Assembly: GCA_014238905.1 (NCBI GenBank)
Contig: JABAAE010000002.1
Span: forward strand, 62,001 to 126,000
Source: Planctomycetota bacterium
Lineage (GTDB): Bacteria; Planctomycetota; Planctomycetia; Pirellulales; Pirellulaceae
Direction of reading: 5' to 3'
Length of the DNA stretch: 64,000 nt
Shown: piece after piece, positions 38,394 through 47,167 of the stretch
Layout: the number at the start of each line of letters is the position of its first letter
Numbering within the stretch: position 1 is the first letter of the stretch
The notes under the pieces: model-generated
The model's database searches: none
What the model was told of the DNA's origin: nothing
Seen by the model: the letters and a program-made list of their open reading frames with translations, nothing else
Position numbers and translations under genes: made by a program

Positions 38394-39533
38394 CTAGTCG
38401 CCGAATTGCTCAATTCCGGTGAAGGGATGTTGTTTTTCTGCTTTCCTCTGATACCTGGTTCGCTGAACCATCGCCTGGAGAATTTTTTTTACAACAGGAC
38501 AACGATTACCCCGTTTGTGAATGTACATCCCCGGGGTAGTGTTGACTTCCAGCACGACACCACCGTTGGACTCCAATGGACGGCTGGGGTCGTCGGTAAT
38601 AACGTCCACCCCTGCTAACGTTACACCAAGCGCCTCAGCGGCAGCTCGCCCGGTCGCCACAATTTCGCTGCAGACCTGCCCCATGGCCACCTCATTTTCT
38701 TCCGACGAGTTATCATTGATTACGGTCTTAACAATGACCCTTTGTCCTGAATTCAAACGGGAACGAAGGGAACAACCCTGGCTGGCAAGTGTCTGGCGTA
38801 AATCCTGATCAATCCTCAACTGGGACTGAGCCACCTGCCATCCCGAAAGCCGCCTTTTATTTTCACGCCGAATCAATTCAACAATCGTCGATTTCCCATC
38901 CCCCTCCACCGCCGGTGGATTTCGCTTGATCACATCCAACAGCTCACCATCTAAAAATAGCAACCTGTAATTTGCGCCGGGAATCTGTCTTTCGATAACG
39001 ATCTCAAAATGAAATCGAGCGGCTCGGGAAGCTGCCCAGCCGAGCTGAGAACCATTAGATACTTGCGTGGTGACTCCCTGCCCACCTCCGGTCCCACTTG
39101 CCGGTTTGACAACACATGGTGAACCAGATTGAAAAAGAAAATCTCTGGCTTTGGCTATCGTCTTCAGCCTAAAGACTTCACTTTCGGGTGTTGGAATCAA
39201 CTTGCGTTTTAATACGGCCTGGGATAGCGATTTATTTCCCGCCAAACGCAACGTCACAGGATCATCAAGACTAGTGTAGTTCTTCATGACTTTAAATCTC
39301 AAGCCGAGATCACCCGGTTCTTTAAACTCAAGGATGCCACCTCCAAGATCCCCAACATCCAGATTCAATTCAGCAGCGGCCTGCCGCCATACCGATTGAT
39401 AAAATTCATCGCGTAAACCTACCGTCTTTTTCTTTTCCGAATTCCGCCGCTGGATAAAATCCCTCGCCATATGAACCAGCGAGACTGCACCAAGGAGCGG
39501 CGGATACCGAGAGATGTCAAGCATTTCGTTCAC
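38394..39533 (-). CDS. ATP-grasp ligase resembling cyanophycin synthetase domain
   Basis: 379 residues starting at a GTG (39533); an ATG at 39524 is an alternative. It has the RimK/cyanophycin-synthetase-like ATP-grasp layout: LAGNKSLSQAVLKRKLIPTP near 95, PCVVKPASGTGGGQGVT (ATP-binding loop), FHFEIVIERQIPGANYRLLFL near 175, DVIKRNPPAVEGDGKSTI, and a metal-binding LEVNTTPGMYIHKRG near 345. Cyanophycin synthetase combines such a domain with a Mur-ligase half, which is absent here. It probably adds an amino acid to a carboxylate by ATP; substrate unknown. Third from the end of the left arm. Confidence 0.85.
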   Translation of the reverse strand: MNEMLDISRYPPLLGAVSLVHMARDFIQRRNSEKKKTVGLRDEFYQSVWRQAAAELNLDVGDLGGGILEFKEPGDLGLRFKVMKNYTSLDDPVTLRLAGNKSLSQAVLKRKLIPTPESEVFRLKTIAKARDFLFQSGSPCVVKPASGTGGGQGVTTQVSNGSQLGWAASRAARFHFEIVIERQIPGANYRLLFLDGELLDVIKRNPPAVEGDGKSTIVELIRRENKRRLSGWQVAQSQLRIDQDLRQTLASQGCSLRSRLNSGQRVIVKTVINDNSSEENEVAMGQVCSEIVATGRAAAEALGVTLAGVDVITDDPSRPLESNGGVVLEVNTTPGMYIHKRGNRCPVVKKILQAMVQRTRYQRKAEKQHPFTGIEQFGD

Positions 39534-39577
39534 CCATATCAGTTATCAACATCACCAAAACCAATTCTGCCAATTTT

Positions 39578-40300
39578 TCAGGAATCCTCATTGGGACAAT
39601 CATTGCTTGCCAATAATTCATCAACCCAGTTATTTGAAAATTCACCACGCTGCACTGCAGAAAGGTAACTAGCCATGTGCTCACGGTTTGATTTCAAGCG
39701 AGCCAGAATCATGGCAACATGTCCGTGAGGTATCACCACCGTCCCGGCCTTATCAGCAATCAGGATGTCACCCGGATTAATGACCACGCCACCACATGAA
39801 ATGGGATAATTAATTTCACCAGGACCGCGATGCAGGGGGCCGACGGCGGTCGTTCCTCTGGCAAATACCGGGAACCCCAGTTCATCAATCCCGGGCATAT
39901 CACGAACCAGACCGTCGACGACGAAGCCAGCGATCCCACGATGTTTCGCCTTGGTGCAAATCAAATCGCCAAGGATCGCATTCAGAGATCTTTCACCATG
40001 AGCATCCACCGCAATAATGTCGCCAGGTCGGCAAATATCAAGTGCCTTATGCACCATCAGATTGTCTCCTGGGAAAACTCTAACGGTGCAGACATTCCCG
40101 CATAAAGCATATTCTTCCGAATTCTGGAGTCGTATTTGCGAATCCAGAGCGTAAAGCCGATTCAACGTGTCCGAGATATCGGGAACTTCGAACTCCCCAA
40201 TGCTATCGATGATCTCTCTTTCGGTGGCCGGGTAAGTGGAACAAATGCGGAATCCTGGCCCGGGATGGAGCTCGGCGGAACTTGGTTTTTTGGAGGTCAT
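39578..40300 (-). CDS. RraA-family protein, possible aldolase
   Basis: 240 residues of the RraA-like fold: GDIIAVDAHGERSLNAILGDL near 95, HRGIAGFVVDGLVRDMPGI (G-x-x-R-D motif) near 125, and GPGEINYPISCGGVVINPGD near 165, IADKAGTVVIPHGH. RraA itself inhibits RNase E, but homologues of this length with Arg-Asp intact are often 4-hydroxy-4-methyl-2-oxoglutarate/oxaloacetate aldolases. In this glycan locus a pyruvate-aldol role on an unusual sugar or acid is more plausible than RNase control, inferred. It overlaps the oxidoreductase gene upstream by four bases (ATGA), so they are translationally coupled. Confidence 0.82.
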   Translation of the reverse strand: MTSKKPSSAELHPGPGFRICSTYPATEREIIDSIGEFEVPDISDTLNRLYALDSQIRLQNSEEYALCGNVCTVRVFPGDNLMVHKALDICRPGDIIAVDAHGERSLNAILGDLICTKAKHRGIAGFVVDGLVRDMPGIDELGFPVFARGTTAVGPLHRGPGEINYPISCGGVVINPGDILIADKAGTVVIPHGHVAMILARLKSNREHMASYLSAVQRGEFSNNWVDELLASNDCPNEDS

Positions 40301-41205
40301 TGTTTTTTTCTTTTTCCGTCTTTAGAAGGATGAAGACATTTAATTAATTCCAGAAGATCAGGCCGCTCGCCGGTTGGTTTTTCAGCCGGATTAGATGTAA
40401 GATCGGCTCCGTATTCTTCAAATAGCAACCTGGCGGCATGGATCATTTGATAACCGGACCGATTCTCGCGGGCTGACAACTCAATATTTTTCAACTCTGT
40501 AATTCGGCGACCAACGTGTTCGCGATAGGTCGGTAGCATTCTCTCCAGAACTGGGTAGATCTCTGGATAAAAATTTCTGAATTCTTCCATGAAGGCATCT
40601 AGTACGCCTTGGTCGCGTGCCACCAAGGATGACTCAACAAACAGGCCACTCAGTCCTTTAGAAAATCCAGCGAGAGTCTGTTTAAGAGAAGAGGCCATTC
40701 CGAGTTCACCCGGCAGAATTCTGGTCTTGATAAGACCATTGAATAACTTCTCAATTCGCACTGCTGTCTCTCCACACAGGTACATCACACCGATTTCTGA
40801 TAATCGCCGGGCACCACCATGAAACGCGGCATCACACCATTTCAGTCGGGCCTCAGCGAAAACATGATTAATCCGTTCTACCTCCCGCAACCCAAGAGAA
40901 TTACCGTCCACGAATAAACACCCCTCTGTTTCGGCTGCGCTCAATCGGGCGAATTCCTCGGCAACCGAAATCGCGGCAACTGGATCGACGAGCGAAATAA
41001 CCAAATCACTTTGGCCAACCACCTCTGAAAATGAATTGATAAGTTCAACCCCGGCCAATCGCGCGCGATGCAGTGTCGCAGAGCTTCTCTTTGCGCAGGT
41101 TGTCACGACTCGATAATGGTGTTTGCGCAACAACCCTCCCAATGCAGCACCGAGATCGCCGCAGTACAAAATTCCGATTGTGATCTTGGGTGCTGTTGAA
41201 TTCAT
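40297..41205 (-). CDS. NAD(P)-dependent dehydrogenase, DUF1932-like
   Basis: 302 residues with an N-terminal Rossmann domain (ITIGILYCGDLGAALGGLLR, which has G-x-x-G-A-A-x-G) and SDLVISLVDPVAAISVAEEF, similar to 6-phosphogluconate/3-hydroxyisobutyrate dehydrogenases. The C-terminal helical part (about 180-260, LGMASSLKQTLAGFSKGL) matches the DUF1932 class, where the family Lys is in SSLKQT. The glycine-rich loop is C-G-D-L-G-A-A-L-G. It probably oxidises a beta-hydroxyacid or sugar acid with NAD(P). A strong AAGGAG ribosome site lies inside the end of the GT4 gene, which overlaps it by four bases. Confidence 0.8.
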   Translation of the reverse strand: MNSTAPKITIGILYCGDLGAALGGLLRKHHYRVVTTCAKRSSATLHRARLAGVELINSFSEVVGQSDLVISLVDPVAAISVAEEFARLSAAETEGCLFVDGNSLGLREVERINHVFAEARLKWCDAAFHGGARRLSEIGVMYLCGETAVRIEKLFNGLIKTRILPGELGMASSLKQTLAGFSKGLSGLFVESSLVARDQGVLDAFMEEFRNFYPEIYPVLERMLPTYREHVGRRITELKNIELSARENRSGYQMIHAARLLFEEYGADLTSNPAEKPTGERPDLLELIKCLHPSKDGKRKKQ

Positions 41206-42527
41206 ACCGCTATCTCCTTCTTCGCCATACTGATTTCCAGGAGCCTTGCCAGGCTCGCCGTATTCAAGGAAAGCTCATACTCGGCTTCGACGGTTTCCAC
41301 TGCCGATTTGGAAAACTGCTGCCGCAAGTCTGAATCCTTCAAGAGCTGCATTATCGAGTCCGCAATGGCCCCGGAGTCCCCACACGGGGTCAATAATCCG
41401 TTGACACCATGTCGTACAATTTCGGGAATGCCCGAGATATCACTTGCAACACACGGAATCCCACAGCTCATCGCTTCCATGATCACGACAGGAATACCCT
41501 CACGACGCCCATCGCGAGCAAGAACACTTGGACAAACCAGTACATCCATACCGCTCAGGATATCTTTGACCTGCTCCTCATCACAGGAACCATGAAAGAT
41601 CAATTTGCCTTCAAGTCCCAAACTTATAACCTGTCGTTCCAGCTCAACTCGATCAGGACCATCTCCAACCAGATGACAACAAAAGCCGACTTGGCGATCG
41701 TTGAGAATCTTGCAGGCCTCAATTAAATACGATTGACCTTTGACTTCATGCAGAGTACCAACACAGGCAATTTGAAAATCGGTAGCTGAATCCGTGACGG
41801 CGGACCATTGGGAACGGGGGTACCGCTGCGTTTCGACCCCACAGTGCACCACCTTAACCTTGTCTCTAAATTCCTGACCACAGACATCCAGTATCATCTG
41901 GCGGTTATATTCTGAAATGGCGATGACATGAGCAGCGTCTTTTGTTTTCTCGAGCAACATGTGTTGGTCGCGATGCAAATCCGATCCGTGTGCCGTAAAA
42001 CCATACTGGATTCCGGTGATCCTCCTGATCACATAGGCCGCCATGGCAGGGTGACTGGCAAAGTGGGCATGGACATAATCGACCTCCAGCGATTTGATGA
42101 CTTGGGCAATGTAAATTGTCTTGGGGAAAAACACGATCGCCGCCGTCAAGTAACGTTGGCTGCCGAGGTTTTTCCAAATCAATAACCCAAAAGTAGAGAA
42201 GTAACGAATCGGCATACGAAACATGGCAATCAGATTGGCGATTACAATGGCAATGGAAAGAAAACCCGTAAAATGGGCTCGCGCCACAAAATCAGCTGCG
42301 GCTGGATGCAGAATTTTGGTCGATCCTTTTCTTAATGGAAACAATTCGATCTGGTAACCTAATTTTTCAAGCTCAACCATTTCTCGCAAAACAAACGTTT
42401 CGGTAAGCTTGGGAAACCATGACACTAAGTAGGCAACCCTTTTGCGGTTGGCATGACTGCCAGATTCTTGCTCGGCAACATGCTCAACTTCGCGGCTAGT
42501 TCGATCGGTTTGGGTTTGTGATTCCAT
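41202..42527 (-). CDS. GT4 glycosyltransferase
   Basis: 441 residues of the GT-B fold, GT4 family. N-terminal acceptor part starts KRVAYLVSWFPKLTETFVLRE; the donor half has VGDGPDRVELERQ, LIFHGSCDEEQV, DVLVCPSVLARDGRREGIPV, VIMEAMSCGIPCVASDISG (E-x7-E nucleotide-sugar motif), GLLTPCGDSGAIAD. It transfers a sugar from an NDP donor onto the growing lipid-linked repeat at the cytoplasmic face. Stop overlaps the next start (ATGA), making it the first of a coupled gene series. Confidence 0.92.
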   Translation of the reverse strand: MESQTQTDRTSREVEHVAEQESGSHANRKRVAYLVSWFPKLTETFVLREMVELEKLGYQIELFPLRKGSTKILHPAAADFVARAHFTGFLSIAIVIANLIAMFRMPIRYFSTFGLLIWKNLGSQRYLTAAIVFFPKTIYIAQVIKSLEVDYVHAHFASHPAMAAYVIRRITGIQYGFTAHGSDLHRDQHMLLEKTKDAAHVIAISEYNRQMILDVCGQEFRDKVKVVHCGVETQRYPRSQWSAVTDSATDFQIACVGTLHEVKGQSYLIEACKILNDRQVGFCCHLVGDGPDRVELERQVISLGLEGKLIFHGSCDEEQVKDILSGMDVLVCPSVLARDGRREGIPVVIMEAMSCGIPCVASDISGIPEIVRHGVNGLLTPCGDSGAIADSIMQLLKDSDLRQQFSKSAVETVEAEYELSLNTASLARLLEISMAKKEIAV

Positions 42528-42551
42528 GGCTAAAAGAATTTCAGATTTGTC

Positions 42552-44117
42552 CTATTCTTGTGTCGACTGGATTTTACCGGAAAAAAATGGCAGTTTACCT
42601 AGCTCTGGAAACGCATCCTCTATCGCCAACTTTTTGGCGAACAAAATCAGGATGATCGCCGACACCAATATCGCCGCAAGAATCCCAAATGAATCCGTAA
42701 GCTGCCATTGCTCCAATACGCTTCGCATGCCTAAACAAAACACAACACCTATCAAAAACGGCGCAATAATCCGCATCGAAAATGGGTTCACACTGGTAAA
42801 TCGATATGCCCAAATCTGGTAGACCATGGCCTGAAATAAGTAACTCGCCAGCATCGAATAGGCGGCACCCAATGCTCCAAATCGAGGTATCAATGACAGT
42901 GAAACCAGCAGCGAAAAAAGGGTGACCATAATGTCGGCAAAAACCAGGTTTTTGACTTGTCCAACGGCCCTAATCAAACGTAAGCTCGTGCCAAATGCGG
43001 CATTCACAAAAAATGCAATGGCCAGCCATCCCAAAATGCTCCCAGAGGATCGGTAGTCTCCTCCGAATAATAGAATGGGTAGAAGATCGCCACCCAGAAA
43101 GGTAATCGAAAAAAATGGAAACGAAAGGATCATGATCCAAAGCGTCGCCGATTCGAAAAGCGATTGCATCTCCGGAATATTTCCACGTTCGGAAAGCCTT
43201 GCGGCATGGGGAATGAACAGGATGGAGAAAGTCAAGAGTACAAACTGATTGAGTCGAGCGAGAGAAAAAACGGACTGGTAATCAGCGACTTCGGTTGCTT
43301 CAAAATAAATACCAATCAAGATCGGAATGATTGCTCCCCGCAGCAAAAATCCAAGATCGCCAATTAACATGCTACCGCCATGTAACATTATTTTTCTGAC
43401 CGGCAAAATCAACTGAAAAAATCCCGGCCATGGGGGGGTTTGCGGAAGCCTAATGACTCGCCAGGTGATCGGCACGCAGATCAGGGTTCCGATCAAGCCT
43501 GCCAAGAGCTGCCCTGTTGCGAACTCCCACAGGTTACCCTCCAAAATAATCACGATGAACGCAGCGATAATCTTCAATAGCGGCGACAAAATGTGCCGTC
43601 GCATAAAAATCGATCGGACGTTTCCCAACGCCGCAAAAAACGCCTCAAACAGGCAATTCAATGACTCGGCGACCACCAATCCACTAACAACAGCCAGGAT
43701 CAACATCGTTTCACCGCTCAGATCGAATACTGAGTATTCCCACCAGTAGGCAATCAGCAGGGATATCGCAGAGGCAAATCCGAGAACTGACACGACGACG
43801 AAGGAAAATACAGCACTTCCCCAAAACCGACGAGAGTCGTTCTTTTCAATGTAGACCGACAAATATCGCCCCGCAGTTTTGTCCAACCCCAAAAGGCAAA
43901 CTACAGAAACCGCACCCACCACGGAAATCGCAAATGCAAGAATGCCATACTCCGCTTTTGGCAGGTAACGAATTGTCGCCACCTGAACCCCGAAATTCAC
44001 CACCAATGCAAAAATGCGACCAGCCACCAGGATTACTGAACCCCTTAATAAACTCTTGGTATCATTGCCAATTTCGTTCATTGCTGGTGGGCTGTCTATT
44101 TTTTTGCGGGTCATCAA
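42552..44117 (-). CDS. Wzx-type polysaccharide flippase
   Basis: 521 residues, about 14 membrane helices, of the MATE-like oligosaccharide flippase family. Features: RGSVILVAGRIFALVVNFGVQ and YLPKAEYGILAFAISV at the N-terminus, as in Wzx/RfbX, and ARLSERGNIPEMQSLF in the middle. It moves the undecaprenyl-linked repeat unit across the inner membrane. The gene lies 24 bases upstream of the GT4 gene, same strand. With the polymerase-like gene on the right arm it gives a Wzx/Wzy system. Confidence 0.88.
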   Translation of the reverse strand: MMTRKKIDSPPAMNEIGNDTKSLLRGSVILVAGRIFALVVNFGVQVATIRYLPKAEYGILAFAISVVGAVSVVCLLGLDKTAGRYLSVYIEKNDSRRFWGSAVFSFVVVSVLGFASAISLLIAYWWEYSVFDLSGETMLILAVVSGLVVAESLNCLFEAFFAALGNVRSIFMRRHILSPLLKIIAAFIVIILEGNLWEFATGQLLAGLIGTLICVPITWRVIRLPQTPPWPGFFQLILPVRKIMLHGGSMLIGDLGFLLRGAIIPILIGIYFEATEVADYQSVFSLARLNQFVLLTFSILFIPHAARLSERGNIPEMQSLFESATLWIMILSFPFFSITFLGGDLLPILLFGGDYRSSGSILGWLAIAFFVNAAFGTSLRLIRAVGQVKNLVFADIMVTLFSLLVSLSLIPRFGALGAAYSMLASYLFQAMVYQIWAYRFTSVNPFSMRIIAPFLIGVVFCLGMRSVLEQWQLTDSFGILAAILVSAIILILFAKKLAIEDAFPELGKLPFFSGKIQSTQE

Positions 44118-44288
44118 TTTCTACAATAAATAGAGATTTTGATTCACTACCAACCGAATCTCAGTGCCTCTAAAGAAACAGTGAATCAGCCGGCAGAACC
44201 CCGGAAAAATTGATACAACCAGCAGTAAGAGACTTCAAACGGGCCGGTTGCCAGCCTTACCATCTTGGCATCCAAAACATACAAATCC

Positions 44289-45323
44289 TCACGATGGAAA
44301 AACATCACCAAGGGGCCGTTGAAATTTCATGGCAGCGGGACACATCTGCAGGCGAATAAGAGCATCTGGTGTTTGCCTCCCCACATTGATCCGGCGCAGT
44401 TTTAAGCTGTCCAACGCATTTAGATCATTGCAACCTCGTACGGTCGTGAAACCAAGTGCGAAACCTTCGGCACGAAGAGTCTTCAAGGTCGGCAGGTCGT
44501 AGTACCCGGACGGGTAAGCAAAAGCCGGCAGAACACTCCCCATCCGATCCTTGAGCATTTGCATGGATCCCAATATTTCATCTTTTGCCATTTCCGGTGA
44601 AACGCGATTCAACAAAATATGAGAACTGGTATGTGGCACAAGATCGACACCCTGCCGAGATAGTTCCGTTAACTCATCCCAATTCAAGCAACAGCGGGGA
44701 GAGGGGTCCTCTTTGCAAACCCCGCAAATCGCTTCGATTTCCTGCTCAAGTCCTTCGTTGGAAATGGACTTAAGGAGTCTCTTCAATTTCTTAAAGGCAT
44801 CCAATTTGGCACTCGCATCCGAGAGGGCGAAGGTTCCGAATCGCGTCTTCAAAACCCTCTTTTGGACGTTTTGAACAACAACACGATATAACCGGTCCCA
44901 CCAAAAAGAGCGTTCCGGTTCGCCCGGGAAATCTGTCGGGACAAAGAGGGCAACAGGAACCCCAAAGCGTTTCAGGATGGGCCATGCATTCTGTCCAAAA
45001 TCCCGGTAGGCATCGTCGAACGTCATTAATAGCGAACGAGGGGGCAAATCAATGTCACCCGCTATAGCCGCTATCACATCAGCAAGAGAAACCGGATTGA
45101 ATTCCTGGGAGATCCACTTGATTTGCCGTTCAAAATCTTCGGGTAATGCGCTGATCAAACCGGGATCAAGATCCGTTCGATCGGATTCCGTCGCAACGCG
45201 GTGATAGGTTAACACTCGAAGAATGTTGAAATCACGCAATGGCAACATCTCGATTCCCCTGACAAACAGCCGAAAAAAAACGGTGCCCGCCATTTTTTTG
45301 AGAACAGTTTTTGGGAATCCCAT
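44289..45323 (-). CDS. Polysaccharide deacetylase (NodB domain)
   Basis: 344 residues of carbohydrate esterase family 4. NodB motifs: LLMTFDDAYRDFGQNAWPIL (motif 1 with T-F-D-D; the second Asp is metal-binding), LVPHTSSHILLNRVS (motif 2 H-S/T-x-x-H, the H-T-x-S-x-H type), and FAYPSGYYD (motif 3 with the Arg position changed to Ser). It removes N-acetyl groups from a glycan, probably from the exopolysaccharide. N-terminal VLTYHRVAT is typical of GT-locus deacetylases. Start codon directly follows the stop of the upstream gene (TAAATG). Confidence 0.9.
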   Translation of the reverse strand: MGFPKTVLKKMAGTVFFRLFVRGIEMLPLRDFNILRVLTYHRVATESDRTDLDPGLISALPEDFERQIKWISQEFNPVSLADVIAAIAGDIDLPPRSLLMTFDDAYRDFGQNAWPILKRFGVPVALFVPTDFPGEPERSFWWDRLYRVVVQNVQKRVLKTRFGTFALSDASAKLDAFKKLKRLLKSISNEGLEQEIEAICGVCKEDPSPRCCLNWDELTELSRQGVDLVPHTSSHILLNRVSPEMAKDEILGSMQMLKDRMGSVLPAFAYPSGYYDLPTLKTLRAEGFALGFTTVRGCNDLNALDSLKLRRINVGRQTPDALIRLQMCPAAMKFQRPLGDVFPS

Positions 45324-46196
45324 TTAAAAACAATCCACCGGACTCACGCCACCACCCGCTTGAATTGAGCTATCGGAGTCGTCTGCATCGTCCATGGAAA
45401 AAAGAGCCATTTCGGATTCAGCCTGAGCAATAAGTCCTGTCAATGTGCATTCCTGATCGGGAAAGCTTGCAATCCCAACACGTAATTGGATGCCAAGGTC
45501 CGCATACAGTTCCTCTTCCACCGACCGCATCCACAGCATGACTTCGTCGGAACTGGTCTCGGGAAACATTACAACAAATTGACCTTCCTGATAAGCAACA
45601 AGATCCCCGGAACCCGTAGAGGCCAACAACTGCTTTGCTACACAGGACTCAAGATATTTCCTAACCACTTCGTTCTTGGCTCGTTCCACCAGCAAATCCA
45701 TTTTCTCATTTGAAAATTCTCCGCGGAATGTCACCGTCGCCAAGGAGAGCCTTCTTTTAAATCGCCGTGCCCGTTGAACCTCCTCATAGAGTTCAGATTC
45801 TCCATCCTGTAGAGCCATCGGCTGTTTGGGAAGCACCAATGTCGCAGCCTCGCTGGCAGTCTGCACAAATTCATCTAACCCCGTGGAAACCTTCCAGGCG
45901 AGGTAATTAGTTAAGCCAAGCACCACGCATTCGGTAATCGTAATCCTCAAATTATCGCCACCAAAAGGGTACCCGAAGTACCATTTGAAGAAACCATAAA
46001 CCGGCAGGCTGATCAGGGTAATTTCCAATAGTGTTAGTGTCCGTACTTTCGGCGTAAAAATAATCAATACCGAAAGGACAGCGCAAAAAACGTATACAAA
46101 CGACGCTAAATTGATGGGTTCGTAGAGCCGCTCAATGTTGTATAAAAGTCCAAGCCAAAGAATTAGGCTGACGAGGGTAAATCGAACTTGTAACAT
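45324..46196 (-). CDS. Membrane protein with degenerate GGDEF-like domain
   Basis: 290 residues with four predicted N-terminal helices (residues 5-110) and a soluble half whose fold resembles a GGDEF diguanylate cyclase: FKRRLSLATVTFRGEF (RHxRPxSLxxxDxD-like), LASTGSGDLVAYQEGQFVVMFPET, QLRVGIASFP and LIAQAESEMALF. The GGDEF signature is replaced by Y-Q-E-G-Q-F, so cyclase activity is very unlikely; it may bind c-di-GMP or act by protein contact. It is sandwiched between the sugar transferase (60 bases away) and the deacetylase, which suggests a regulatory role in polysaccharide synthesis. Confidence 0.72.
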   Translation of the reverse strand: MLQVRFTLVSLILWLGLLYNIERLYEPINLASFVYVFCAVLSVLIIFTPKVRTLTLLEITLISLPVYGFFKWYFGYPFGGDNLRITITECVVLGLTNYLAWKVSTGLDEFVQTASEAATLVLPKQPMALQDGESELYEEVQRARRFKRRLSLATVTFRGEFSNEKMDLLVERAKNEVVRKYLESCVAKQLLASTGSGDLVAYQEGQFVVMFPETSSDEVMLWMRSVEEELYADLGIQLRVGIASFPDQECTLTGLIAQAESEMALFSMDDADDSDSSIQAGGGVSPVDCF

Positions 46197-46256
46197 TTTA
46201 CATTGGGAATCGGAAATGATTCGTTGAATGATGATTTAAGAAAAAAAGACTGATTT

Positions 46257-46982
46257 TCAATACGCACCTTTTTGCCTCATGACAGCCATAAAAGTTCGAA
46301 AGATGATTTTTATGTCCAGCCAAAAACTCTGCTGACGAATATATTCGGCATCCAGCCTGACTCGGTCATCAAAATCGATATCACTCCGCCCGCTAATTTG
46401 CCACAATCCCGTTATTCCAGGAATCACTTCCAGTCTTTCAGTCTGTTGGAGTGTATAGGTTTCCGCGGTGAACGATGTTGGACGTGGCCCAACCAGGCTC
46501 ATTGTCCCCATCAAGACATTTAAGATCTGGGGCAACTCGTCCAAACTGGTCTTCCGCAAAAACTTACCCACAAGGGTAATACGGGGATCATTGGAAATTT
46601 TAAAGTCTGGCAGTGTCAATTCATTCAAGTGCTCAAGCTGTTTTTTTAGCTCCGTTGCATTTTTCTTCATCGTCCGGAATTTAAACATTCGAAACCGCCG
46701 ACCGCCCTGCCCGGTTCTCATTTGGCAAAAGAATATGGGGCCAGACGATTCCAATCGAATCGCGACCGCACAGACAGCAATCACTGGCAAAACCAAGGGC
46801 AAACTCAACCCGCAAAGCACCCAATCGAAAACTCGTTTGGCTCGCAATCGCCGTTTAGCAAGTAAACGACTTCGAGATTGGCGTGTTACCAGTTGAATCA
46901 TTTCAACAACAACGGAAGAGAAATCGACGGGAAGACAAAACCGGGCAAAACCCAAATCACACATCGCTCCACGTGCAATCAA
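46257..46982 (-). CDS. Initiating sugar transferase (undecaprenyl-phosphate glycosyl-1-phosphate)
   Basis: 241 residues, with the C-terminal catalytic domain of WbaP/PglC-like bacterial sugar transferases: an initial helix RVFDWVLCGLSLPLVLPVIA, IFFCQMRTGQGGRRFRMFKFRTM, TLVGKFLRKTSLDELPQILN, MSLVGPRPT (Asp-Glu dyad in LRKTSLDELPQ) and PGITGLWQISGRS. Members attach the first sugar-1-phosphate to undecaprenyl phosphate at the inner membrane. It reads as the first gene of the left arm, with 185 bases (46983-47167) separating it from the divergent Wzz gene. Confidence 0.92.
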   Translation of the reverse strand: MIARGAMCDLGFARFCLPVDFSSVVVEMIQLVTRQSRSRLLAKRRLRAKRVFDWVLCGLSLPLVLPVIAVCAVAIRLESSGPIFFCQMRTGQGGRRFRMFKFRTMKKNATELKKQLEHLNELTLPDFKISNDPRITLVGKFLRKTSLDELPQILNVLMGTMSLVGPRPTSFTAETYTLQQTERLEVIPGITGLWQISGRSDIDFDDRVRLDAEYIRQQSFWLDIKIIFRTFMAVMRQKGAY

Positions 46983-47167
46983 GGGTATGTCTGGCGAGTT
47001 TAGTTAAGATGTAACGAATATTAAACCGTCCAATTGAAAAAATTGGGCAATTTATTCAGTTTGGGATAATTGACTCTTGAAAATGGATTTATTCCACGCA
47101 GATTGAAAAACCAACCATTGCGATGTATCAGCGATGGAAAGGAAATCAGATTTTTTGCGGAGTACCT
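46983..47167. promoter_or_regulatory. Divergent promoter gap of the polysaccharide arms
   Basis: About 185 bases separate the sugar transferase and the Wzz-like gene. It is AT-rich (gggcaatttattcagtttgg around 47043) and must drive both arms. A TTGACT with TATTCC or similar boxes can be proposed near 47070, but the fit is not decisive. Confidence 0.35.

Noticed and set aside
45324..46196. Active diguanylate cyclase
   Set aside because: The GGDEF signature is lost (Y-Q-E-G-Q-F).
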